The notes under the pieces were generated by a model that saw nothing but the letters and a program-made list of their open reading frames with translations, searched no databases and was not told the DNA's origin. From Gamarada debralockiae (lineage: Eukaryota > Ascomycota > Leotiomycetes > Helotiales > Hyphodiscaceae): 64,000 nt of DNA. The stretch covers positions 1 through 64,000 of the forward strand of contig NXFV01000321.1 in the NCBI GenBank assembly GCA_002803225.1, in the 5' to 3' direction. Position numbers and translations under genes: made by a program. Of this stretch, positions 20,511 through 31,359 are shown one piece after another; positions within the stretch are counted from its first letter, which is position 1, and each line of letters starts with the position of its first letter.

Positions 20511-21325
20511 ATGCTCTGCCCACTCAGCCAGCAGTGCGCAGTCGACGTTTTCGACAGCGATGTTAGAAATCATCAGGAGCCAGCGACCAGAATTTATAGA
20601 CACTCACACTAAGTTCAGTGTACTGTGATCACAAGTTGTACAGTTCACTTGTCAAAAAAAAAATTAAAAAATTAAATAAAAAAAAAATTCTAATCTCTTT
20701 GCTAAAGACTAATATCTACAACGGACGTCGTTACTACATACTCTCAAAGAGAGTCTATTCATCTTCAACACTTCCATGCCGAGGTTTCTCTCTAAAAACC
20801 CGAAATCCAACTGTCTGGATCAAACCTTCCGGTTATTCTGTTATGTGTAAGTGTTCCTAAGAAAAACATAGTTCTAATCTTCTGAAATTCATACTAAGAG
20901 ATCGTTCAGAGGAGTTGAGGCACTGGGCCTGTAAATGCAGTGACTTATAACTACTGGGATGAGCTTTCATAGGCACGAGAACAAGTATATAAATCATTTG
21001 AAATCATTGCCTATTACTCACACTTCGATATAAAGGCAATCAGGTGAACTATTCGAGATTACAGTCTGCCGTGTGTACCGATGCGTTCGTATAAATACAG
21101 ATATGCCACATACGAATTAGGCCTTAAGGAAAGAGGTGCTCGATCCCGGTTCCTTGCAGAGATGAGAAGAAACATTCGGAGAAACGATCCCGAGCTGACT
21201 CTCTCTTGGACGACTGACTTACGACTTCAAGATCTAGCAATTTTCAATAATTAACATGCTTGGTGGTCTTGGCTCTCTATCTCTCCGAGCATCTTTCTCA
21301 AATAACATCATCGATATTAATCCCA

Positions 21326-21462
21326 CTTAGCGACAGTCAGGCGACAGCGACAGTCGACAGCCGTACGCAGGCCCAAAGATTGCCAAGTCTCTCACCTTCC
21401 TAGTTCTCAAATCTCCCCAATTGTACCTCGGACGTCGGACAATGCGCGTACATGCTCTGCTA
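21326..21462 (+). repeat. Diverged direct repeat, copy B
   Basis: Second copy of the repeat at 20373-20510, about 950 bp downstream, same orientation. CGGACGTCGG lies at 21429-21438 here and at 20481-20490 in copy A. Confidence 0.5.
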
Positions 21463-21936
21463 GCTTCGTCAACTTCTCTTATTAGATTGAACCTGGTTGA
21501 TACTGTTGGTTGTGGTTTGAAATTCAGCAAAGTCGGTTTCTGGTATTGATAAGAACTCGGGGGCGAACCGACTAAAGTATGCCAATTGTTCACAGTGATT
21601 TGCGAATTACTCATTTCTTGAGTGCTATATCAATGACATGGCAAGGGTGGAAATAACATGCAAGCATTAACTCAATAGACATTTACGTTTTGCATCAAAA
21701 TGAGGCTTTCTCAACCCGACGGCGCTGCTGGCAGTGGAGTAATCGGAGAGAAGGCTGAACTCGCAACTGTGATGGAAAACATATCTAAGAGATCGAGAAG
21801 ATGCTCGTATGTACTTGTTCCCTACAGTCACGTGGATGGAATCTGGGCAATGTCATGTAGATCGTGAAGTTGACATGATGATTAAATACATCCTAAATCT
21901 CTCCACGACGCAGGTGCTATTGTTCACCTAAGCTTC

Positions 21937-24900
21937 TCAAGCATCACATTTGAAAGGCTCTCGTCCAAAATTAGCTTGAATTTTAGCACCACGGCTTCTC
22001 ATGCCCACTGCTGGATAAATTTTTCCTGAAACGTTAGGAAACGCAATCCCTCAGAAGATCTCAGGTCAGCTTTGAAGTAAGTAATAAGAAGCGTCTCTAC
22101 TTACCCAGTGAAGTACCATTCTTAGTGAAAACTATTTCATAATTCAAACGAACTTTGCACCCGATTATGTCTCCTGTCTCAAACGTCTCACCGTAGGGAG
22201 TTCCAGTGTTTTCGAAGTATTTATAACCATCATCTCCATGGTAGCCCCACGATACAGGCCCCAATCCAGGCCCCAATCCAGGGAAGGAATTAAGAGGCAT
22301 AAACCTACTACAGAGGCCCACCCCAATCTCGCTACAATAATAAATCAGCAATGCTCTGAAGAGCATGAACTTTAACCTACCCGGTTTCACCACTGTCTAA
22401 TATTTCGATTTCAAAGTAGAAATTATCGCGTTGAAGAGGGACTGGATGATTTGCGAGGATTAATGCAGCTGAAGGTTTTTCTGCTTCTGTGTCATCTATA
22501 TCATACACAAATAGTCGAGTCAGTCGTGAAGCAGAGTTGAAATACGTACTTATTTTGACTTACCACTGTATCGAACACATATCAAGTTTTCATCCAACAG
22601 TAGCTTGGTCGATTTGTCTATTCTGCTCCACGAGTCCGGCGGAATTGTGTTGACACACGACAGTAAATCTCTATCTCCTCCATTTGATAAGAGGTAATCT
22701 AAGATTTGGCCTTGTTGAAACCATGAAGCACACAATAATGGTGACCACCCATGTTGATCTGTCCTCTTCACGTTTGTGCCCAGGCCGATGAAGTGCTCCA
22801 CGATAGCCATATGACCATGTATGCATCCAAGTTGTAGTGCATTTTCGAATTCATCCTTCTGGATACCAAAATCAATCTTGTCTGCCGTCAGTAGCTGCAC
22901 AACGGCGTTTCTGCCCCTGCAGGTAGCCATCTGCAATATATTGCGATATTCTCTGTCATGTGCATTGACAGTTGCTCCATTCTCCAGTAGCAGCCGCACA
23001 ATGGCCTCGTTCCCATTGTCTATGGCCCATATCAGTGGCGTGCGACCATCGTCATCTCTCGAATCCGCCTCAAAGTCGTCCTGTGCTAGCAGCAGCTTGA
23101 CTATGGCCTCGTGTCCCCTCTCTGCAGCCCACGAGAGCGGTGTCCGATTGTCGCTGTCCTTAGACTCGAGCTTAGCGCCCTTCTCGAGCAGTAGCTTGAC
23201 TACAGCCTCGTGCCCGCCCTCTGCAGCCCACGAGAGCGGTGTCCAACTGTCGCTGTCCTTAGACTCGAGCTTAGCGCCCTTCTCGAGCAGTAGCTTGACC
23301 ACGGCCTCGTTCCCCCTCTCTGCAGCCAACGAGAGCGGCGTCCGATTATCGCTGTCCTTAGACTCGAGTTCAGCGCCCTTCTCTAGCAGTAGCTTGACCA
23401 CGGCCTCGCACCCGCTCCCTGCAGCCCATGACAGCGGTGTCTGACCATAGTTGCTATCCTTAGACTCGAGCTCAGCGCCCTTCTCGAGCAGTAGCTTGAC
23501 TACAGCCTCGTGCCCGCTATCTGCAGCCCACGTGAGCGGCGTCCGACCGTTCTTACTTCTAGACTCGAGCTTAGCGCCCTTCTCGAGCAGTAGCTTGACC
23601 ACGGCCTCGTTCCCCCTCTCTGCAGCCCACGAGAGCGGTGTCCGATTGTCGCTGTCCTTAGACTCGAGCTTAGCGCCCTTCTCGAGCAGTAGCTTGACCA
23701 CGGCCTCGTTCCCGCTATCTGCAGCCCACGTGAGCGGCGTCCGACTGAAGATGCTATCCTTAGACTCGAGCTCAGCGCCCTTCTCGAGCAGCAGCTTGAC
23801 CACGGCCTCGTGCCCCCTCTCTGCGGCATATGACAGTGGTGTTCGTCTATAACTATCCTTAGGATCTGCACCATCGCCTTTCTTGAGCAGGGTGGTTGTC
23901 ACCTTCTCGAGTCCGAAATATGCCGCAAGATGCATTCCTGTCATTTGTTGCGGCGCTCGTTGACTATAGCCAGCGTCACCAACGTAGAATTTAGAAGCCA
24001 TCGCTGCTTGGGTAGAGCTAGAGACCTTGGTCTCAGTCTCAAGGAAGTCAGTAATCATCTGCTCTAGCTCTGCTGAAGCTGCCTCTGCTGAAGCTGCCTG
24101 AACATGGTGTGCCCAATTTTGGGCCGCATAGCCATAAAGTACATTCTCCTGTTGTCGGGCCTCAAACTCTACTGTTGCACAGAATCCAGCATTAAAGGCA
24201 TCGAATGAGAGATAGGTAACGCAAGTTTTTGCAATGTCCGTTTCCGCGTCTGGGATCCAACGTTTCTGTTTTCGCTCGAAATATTCTTGTGTTGTATAGT
24301 GGACTAAGCGGATAGTATTGCTTTCTTCATCGACTGTGACCAACCCAGCACACACAGAGACTATATCTTGAATTTCTGTAAGATTATCTCTATCAAGTTT
24401 TGAACAACCAATCTCCACTGCGAGAGCATGCTGAAGCTCTGACGTGGTCAGCGGTCTCTTTGCGCAGGCAATCCACGACAACGCTTGTTCGGCAAGCGTT
24501 CGGGAAGCTGGAACTTGACCTTGAATCCTCTCCATGGCTTCATCATATGCGCGATCATATCCGTCAGATTCTTTTGGGAGCGTTTTCAGCGCAGTTCGGA
24601 CAGCCTTTGGCGATCTCATTCCGGCCAGCGAGTCGAAATGGAGTTGTGCAAGCAAGAACCTAGCCAAGTTAGCAGATTTCGTCTAGTATATAAAGATCAC
24701 ATACATCCCATTCACTGCCTTAATGATTTCAGTCTTGATTTCGTCTTGCAGTTCTGGATTTCGCGCAACAAATGCTGGCAATTGCATTACATGGCCGTCC
24801 AAGTATCTCTGCACATCTTCGCCACTAGCACGGATCTCTAATAATGTGCTTCTTTGAAACTCCTCTGTGATATCTGGGATAAATCTTGAAGTCGCAAAGA

Positions 24901-25996
24901 GACTTACACTACACTTGGCCTGGAGGTCGAAAATCTCTGACAGAAACCTTGTTCGGCATCCATTAGTTGCTTGACATTCATCAAGCGCATCGACAATAAT
25001 GAAAACCTTTGAATAATTAGCTGTGACAGAATGTAAAACTGTTGATATTTCGTCACATGAAGGTCGCGTGTGTTTGTCTTTGTGCCGGTTATAGAGATTT
25101 TTCACACTGTCCGGCACAGAGGACTGGATTAACTGCTTTAGCAGACTCGCGAGTAGATCTTCAAGCTTTTGCTCATACTGCCGTCGAAAGTTGCAATATA
25201 GATATGCGATACCAATGCTGGTATCATCTTGAAATCTTGAGCAGAGATCATTGACGACGATAGATGTGAGAATTGTCTTCCCTGCTCCGGGGATCCCTGG
25301 ACAGAATAACACCTGCTTGTCTGTCTTCAGCCATGATTGGAACTCTGCAGAGTCTAGAAGCCATTGCCCGGTTCCCTCCTGCCGTCGACTAATGAAATCA
25401 CTCTGCTGTGGACCATAATCGATTGCAGCGAGCCAGTCGATGATCGCTCCACGTTCTTTGGTTAAAAAAGATGTTTGGCTACTCAGGTTCAGCTTGGTTA
25501 TTAATTTGGAAGAAAGGATTGCAATTTACCTCTTGATTTGTCCAAGGAATGTGTGAAACAGAATGCTATTTGTCGCAATCCTGCTTCGAAACCCTTCGAT
25601 CTCTTTTTGGTCCCATTTGAGCCTTTCCAACAGCCTTCGGAACTTCCCGCCTAAGCTCTTGGCGCTGGAAGCTAATTCCTCATAGCTGTCTAGTGTTTCC
25701 GTCACCTCTTCAAGAACGTTACGACATCCTTGAGCTATCTCGTTCAGCTCGGTTGTCTGTTGGTCGGTGAACTGTTGCTGGGATTCGACGATATTGATAT
25801 TTTGAAGCACAATTGAGAGGCTCCGAACCCTAGTAAACCGAATAATAAGCATTTATAAATAGCGACTTGGGTGCTGTGGATCTCACTCATCGGAGATTGC
25901 CTTGAATTGCTTGGGAGCATTCAGAGCCCGCTCCCGGAGATTGTTCGCGAGCTGCAGTACAGCGACAAAGTCGCCCACACTGAAACCGAAGCTCAT
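21937..25996 (-). CDS. NLR-like receptor: STAND N-terminal region, NACHT, ankyrin repeats, SPRY; 1,237 aa
   Basis: Seven exons, minus strand: 25996-25887, 25829-25530, 25481-24705, 24659-22564, 22495-22381, 22331-22105 and 22025-21937. All junctions keep frame with no internal stop. Residues 1-135 ([19 protein letters not shown]) are the helical region common at the start of fungal STAND proteins. The NACHT domain has a P-loop GIPGAGKT (about 199-206), a Walker B region [11 protein letters not shown] (about 293-304) and a winged-helix-like part ending [10 protein letters not shown]. About 13 ankyrin repeats follow (633-1057), seven of them almost identical. The C-terminus (about 1095-1230) is a SPRY domain ([45 protein letters not shown]). 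Such proteins act in non-self recognition and heterokaryon incompatibility. An effector domain such as HET is not seen, so the signalling output is unknown. Confidence 0.92.
23150..23853 (-). repeat. Seven near-identical ankyrin-coding repeats (99-102 bp)
   Basis: Successive units encode variants of [20 protein letters not shown] followed by [13 protein letters not shown]. The DNA of the units is nearly the same, even at silent sites. Differences cluster in a few codons: the residues after WAA (ER, DS, GS, EG), the His/Asn/Cys position, and the Glu/Lys before LES. Flanking ankyrin units, by contrast, are well diverged. Confidence 0.9.
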
Positions 25997-26606
25997 CGGG
26001 ACCTTAAATCACAGCTGCAACGGAAGGAAAGTTAGCGAAAAGATGCCGTGAGAGTAAATACGTTTCCGCCGTAACCTTCGCAAGGCTGTCGTCTGGCACA
26101 CAGTCGCTTTCGGTGGGTATAGGGAATTGGGCTGCTTTTGATCCAATTTTTTCTGCCTGCTTCGTGCATTCATCACGTGTCGACGTAGGCACTTGATGGA
26201 CCCTAACTTCTTTTTTTGATCCTGCTTTGGAAATTCGGTTTAACGCCATGCTGCTATATCCAAATCTCACTATTCTAGGGGATCTTTCTGTGGTCATGTC
26301 TTTCTACCGGATGCCATTTTCAATCAATCAAGTGCCTCCTTGCGATGCTGGTCGACAATGATAATGCTGGTCACGAGAAGAAGAAGACTTGACGATGTCG
26401 ACATAGGAAGCAGAGATGTGATTTCGAGCAACCGTGTCACAGTTGCTGAGCGGCGGGAATTTGTCAATCAGACGATAATATGAGGAAAAATCATGTATAT
26501 TGGTTGATAACTAAGGGGTCCAGAATCGTAGGATTGCCAGAATCCTAGATATAGCTAACGAACGCTAAGCCTAATTGAGAAACTGTCACTGTAGCAACTG
26601 ACAGAA
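25997..26606. other. Upstream region of the NLR gene
   Basis: A 97-codon minus-strand frame (26004-26297, MTTERSPRIV) ends just before the NLR start. It may be a short upstream frame in the leader or part of a longer first exon. No domain is seen in it. Confidence 0.35.
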
Positions 26607-28145
26607 TTGGTTCAAGCCTTCCGGACCCTGCAGCCCAGGCATTATCCGCCGCACCTAGAATGGCTCCCAGTCTTTCTCTACAACCAGTTACGGCAAGGCC
26701 CGAGGGAATGGATGAAATTCCAACAGCTACAGCGACTTCATTCTTCAGAACATATTTCCAATTCATCCATACCAATATCCTTTTCCGAGCATCAAGGATT
26801 GTGGGTACACGGAGTGGAAAATGGCACCTGCAAACAATCCAATATCTGGGTGGCCGGCTTTATTCGTGAAAATGGTGTGTCAACCTGAGTACCTTAAATT
26901 TATAGACTACTGATTCACTCCAGATATTTGCCATAGACTCCCTGATTCAATCCAAGTCAGACAATGCTCTGAGGTATCAACACCAAGATTTAAAATTTCA
27001 AGCTAAGAGTGAAGATGCAGTCATTCGAAGCACGAAAATCATCGCCTTTGGTTCGACTGCAAGCCATGCTTCTCTCAGCCATGCACGCATTACATTCGGA
27101 ATCTAAGGCATGGATAGCCGATATAAGTGGAACTATTATTATGTGTGCGAGTTTGCATGGCTTTCATCATATTGTTGACATGAGTGATGAGGAGAGTCCG
27201 ATGAAGATCAAGGTGTGGTTATGTGCTTACATTTGAGTTCCCTTTCCTCCCCTGATTCGAGCGAAAGAAGCTCTGCTGATACGGATTGAAACATAGATTA
27301 CATAGAGCAGTGAGCGCGACAGTAGATGTTCCAGTCAGCCTTTCAGATGCATACATATCATCGGCTCTCTATGTTAAACAACGGAGCTGCCATGTTCATT
27401 ACCGTGGCTCAGTGATGTTCCACCTTCCGAAATCCTACAGGTCCTACCCACCTTCCGGACTTTCGCTCACATCTGCAAAATCTGCCTAGCACAATCCTAT
27501 ATACTGCACACTATGCAAACCGTTCCTTTGGAGGGCGGTGTCACATTTGAAAGGCAGGCGAGTATGAAGTTACAGATCGATAGCTGGGCGGATGAGATAT
27601 ATCGCACAATTTCATGAATACCGAAGGCTATCAAAGTCCACTCTGGCTCGGCCTCATTAGCCAACTATCTCGCCTCCTCCTCTGCAGACTATCTGGAAGA
27701 AATACAATAACCACATCAGCGATGTGGCATTCCAAGCAAGTTGCAACACCTACACAACATTTCGAGCGTGCTAAGGAAGCGTCAAATTGCACATCCATGG
27801 CTTGTAGTCATTACGCAATTCCAAGCGGGTACCACAATCCTCTACATAATCTGGGCCCGTGGCATCCCCATGCCAAAAGAAGCCGACCTCACAATCCGGG
27901 ACTGCACATCCTTTCTCGCGATTTTGGCAGATCGATGGCAGAATGCTGAGCATTATCAATATTGCTTCGAGGTATTGACGAGAGCGATTCCGAGGAGTGC
28001 GAGACCTGGGTTGCTGGAAAGGGAGGCGAGGGAGGAACTGGCTGAGCTGGTGGAGAAAGTGAATGAAGCGGGTGTTCATCGATACGTCACTACGATGTTG
28101 TGGGAGATGGCTAGTCAAGGTGGGGAGGAGGAGATGGATCTTTGA
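26607..28145 (+). pseudogene. Decayed fungal transcription-factor gene (fungal_trans-type region)
   Basis: Forward-strand pieces in differing frames follow the order of a fungal_trans regulatory domain. About 26720-26800 reads SFFRTYFQFIHTNI. About 27030-27210 has RLQAMLLSAMHALHSESKAW then CASLHGFHHI. About 27290-27400 reads VDVPVSLSDAYISSALY. About 27800-28145 has ITQFQAGTTILYI, then FLAILADRWQNAEHYQYCFE to the stop. Intron-like GT..AG joints explain some frame changes, but in-frame stops remain (for example near 27616 and 27707) and no N-terminal Zn(II)2Cys6 cluster is visible. The simplest reading is an old, broken Zn-cluster-type regulator gene. The C-terminal 134 codons are still open. 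Confidence 0.55.
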
Positions 28146-28576
28146 TTGCGACTGAGGGGATGAGATGTGAGAGAAAGCTCATGCCGTAGTACCGAAGACC
28201 CATGGTAGCGTGTACTGGTGGCAACAATGATGATACAGCCGATCCGGCGAGGTGAAGAAGGAAGAGATGTGGCTTATGTGTCTTCGACTGCATTTGGACG
28301 TGTCCTGTGGAGATGAGAGTCGCTGGGAAAGGAGGGACAAAAGAAGCTGACACCGTAAGCAAGCTTTGAGGGAAAAGGTTGGATTGAGCTCAGACTTGAA
28401 ATGGATTTATTGGTCTGATAGGGCCCTAGGGCCAAGGCCGGCAACAGACTATCTCCTCTGTTCTCGGACTCGACTAATTGGTGATGCCAAAAGGCTCTTA
28501 GTATAACATCAATGTCAAATTCAGAAATCAACGCCTGACTTTACCCAATGATCGATCCCGACGTTTTCTTGACTGC

Positions 28577-30045
28577 TTAGTGCCATGTTCCATTAGGAGG
28601 CCCGAACATGTCACTCTCAGGCAACTGCTCGGGGAAGACCATTCCCATCCGCTGTGTTTAAGTAAACAGTATTCCTTACATCAACATGCAGGCCATATCG
28701 CCTCAAATTAGACACCAGAAGTCGAGTCACTTACCCCACCAATCCAGAAATACTGCACCTGGATAGGTAATGCAAAAGAAGATGATAATTGCTGAGAGGG
28801 CGAGGCCATTGTCGAGTGCCGCAGCGAGGACATAGTTGTATTTGGCTTGAAACCCGTCAGTTCTCTCCCAAGCAGCGAAAACAAGCCAGGGTGAGACTTA
28901 CACCACCAAGCAAACCATCTCCTCTTAATCGAAAAGTTGAATACGACGTCCACCAATGCCCAACTAGAATAATTTATCCCTGTTGCTGGAGGTACGTTAT
29001 ATGTGCCGACGAAGATAAGTGGCTAGCTGATTAATCGAAGCCAATCTATTCCTTTGCCATCCGCTTCCTTCCAGTACTTTCAAGTCACCCATGTAATGAT
29101 GGGCGTCAAGCCGCAATCCAGGAGAAGTGGAGAAGGTCGCTGTAGATTTTACCTACATAGTAAAGGCGTGCGGGGCCGATTGCTCCCCAACCATAGACGA
29201 AGAAAAGACCGTTCGTCCATTTGGGCACGTGAAGCCGTTGGCTTGCTCCGAGTCGCATATGTCGGAGACGTTGCCGAGCATCCACGGGATCACTCCTACC
29301 TGTGTCAAGGCGCGAGATTCTGGAGTATGTCAGCTGATGTAGTTCGTGGGAAGTAGAGTTCGATCATACAGTAGCGCTTCCTTGGGCGACGAAGAGGGTG
29401 CGAGGAGGGGTTTTCAGGTAGTGACCAAGTTTCATGTCTTGGGCAAAATAGAGAACTTGGTCTACTATATCTGTCGAGAGGATTTTGAAGGTCATGTCTC
29501 GGTGTTGTCAGCGGATCCTCTGCACAAAATTGACATGACTTTATGCTCTTTGATATTGAAGTGCTGATCAGAATCGATGCACCACTGGAGGGTTTTGGCG
29601 AGGAAGACACCAAAAGGATATGCGAGCAGCTCGGCAACGAGAGCGACGATGTGGATGGATGGATATCGCAGACTGAAGAATTGGTTGATTCCAGAACCAA
29701 TCATTGTAAAGATAAAGCCCAGAATACACATGCCCAAAGTGTTGACCAGAATCGCTTGGTCGCCGACTTTAGGGACGACAGCACGGACTTAGGGTCATGT
29801 TAGCTTGAGGATTTTACAATCAGTGTTGAAGATTGAAGCTTCTGAGAGGATGCACCTTCGGGATATGGAGAATGATCTCCATCGGCATCTTCCTCCCCGC
29901 CGTCTATCAAAATGCTATCCATATTAACTTCCAACTCTTGCATATGTCTATCTTCAAGCCCCGAGTTGTTATTCTCTTCATCAACACCTGTATTCACCTT
30001 CTTCTCGTCCATTCCACTCGGAGGTTGCTCAGGTGCCACCGACAT
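28577..30045 (-). pseudogene. Decayed oligopeptide transporter (OPT family) with its middle deleted
   Basis: The minus strand from ATG 30045 gives an acidic N-terminus ending HSPYPE. An intron follows, then VRAVVPKVGDQAI, FTMIGSGINQFFSLRYPS, a membrane segment and HFNIKEHKVMSIL, which is the start of an OPT transporter. The next recognisable piece is FAQDMKLGHYLKTPPRTLF, which in this family lies several hundred residues later. Then come FTCPNG, YGWGAIGPARLYYVGK, PPATGINYSSWALVDVVFNF with SIKRRWFAWW, KYNYVLAAALDNGLALSAI and a tail SDMFGPPNGTWH ending at 28577. Frames change several times and stops occur (for example after GSATV). OPT proteins move small peptides or glutathione-like compounds with protons; this one cannot work. 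Splice signals inside are still intact, so decay is recent. Confidence 0.78.
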
Positions 30046-31359
30046 TGTGACTTGTGATTCAGCGAACTCCGCCAGTGGAAGAAGCCTGTCGGAATCAGTT
30101 CTTTAACTTCCAAAGCCAATTGAGAGACTGGGAAGAATGAAGCAGTACATGACACAGTGGAATCGAGAAATTATATATTTTCTCTTTGGAACGTTACACT
30201 ACTTGTGCGCCACGGCCAATTCTTGGGCGATAACCCCACAAGATAGGGAGAACTGGAGTCGCCGGGGATTACGGGTAGTACTGCCATCGTTATAATTGGA
30301 TCCTGTGTAATGAAAATTATGTGAGAGCGATAAGAGAGAGATGCGGAGTATCTGAACAGTACAGATATGTCGATCAGCGGCACGTGTCTGAAACTGGGGG
30401 GGGGGGGAACTTGAATTTTTGAGATGCTGATAAGGCACGCTCTAAGAACCTTCCCATTTGGTGGAAGCGCATCTGCCTTTGCACTTTCTAGAGCTTGTAT
30501 GTCTAGAGCTAGAAATTGATATAAAAGAGCTATGAGGACGACTTCCTCTTCCTCTTTGTTTCATGACTTGGAAAAATGGAAAACTTTGAACGAAGTTGCG
30601 TTCAGATGTGGCTTCAGGGACGTGCAGCCCAGGCTAAGGTAGCCAATCGCCAAATTCAGGCTCTCGTCCCACGCACATGCCTCTAAGCCCAAAGAGGAAA
30701 TTTGACATTTTTCTGCCTTCAATTCTCATGTCCATCCGCCTCATTGAATTCTTCCTTTCTAGGTAATTCACTGCCTATTTCCAACACCATCAGTGACTGA
30801 CGCCGCCTGACTCACTTCCTACCAAGCTGCCGGCAGCGTGAGCTCTCGAATATAAATATCCCCCTTCCCCCTCCAAACTCCTCTTCTTTTCTCTTCATCC
30901 TAGTGCAGGGGTAGTATGCAGAGCTATGAGGATTTATTCCGAGCTTGTATTTTTGCTGATTGAAAACTACTTCATGACCGCTCCTCTTGGGTCTAGGCCC
31001 GGGAGGGAATCTTTGGACTTTATTCTCGTAAGAGACACATTTCTTCATTGCGGATGTCCCTTGGGATGGCCGTGAAGAAGAGAGGATGTCATTGAATTAT
31101 GTCAAGGATTCTTGCATTTGAAAAGAATGAACTGAGATATCATGCGGACCGTGACAAGTGAGCAAACACATAAAACAGGAAACAAAGTATGATGCGAAAG
31201 TGATTCCCGGGTATACATGCGATAAATACAAAAGCAACCTCCACCGCGGCATCCAAATACACTGATTCTGACAAAGCACTGCTGTACCACGTGCTGCATA
31301 TATAATACAAAGATGGCCATATTCGCGTGTTTCACATGAACCGTTACCCTACCCTATGA
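30046..31359. other. Intergenic, no gene seen
   Basis: Only short frames. A run of 12 G occurs at about 30396-30407. This holds the promoter side of the OPT remnant and the 3' side of the zinc-finger regulator. Confidence 0.45.

Larger units (their letters stand above)
19531..21936. other. 2.4-kb stretch without a convincing gene
   Basis: A 161-codon plus-strand frame (19988-20473) competes with another frame in the same place, and neither shows a domain. A run of A at 20655-20690 is low-complexity. Two diverged direct repeats (20373-20510 and 21326-21462) lie here. The 3' part is the downstream region of the NLR-like gene. Confidence 0.4.

Noticed and set aside
22821..23852. Long plus-strand frames rich in Ser/Leu opposite the ankyrin gene
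   Set aside because: Exact antisense shadows of the repeated ankyrin codons.
29054..29803. Plus-strand frames opposite the OPT remnant
   Set aside because: The minus strand carries the recognisable OPT motifs, so these are antisense shadows.
30396..30407. Run of 12 G as a possible regulatory or G-quadruplex site
   Set aside because: Single homopolymer in intergenic DNA; could be slippage or a sequencing artefact.
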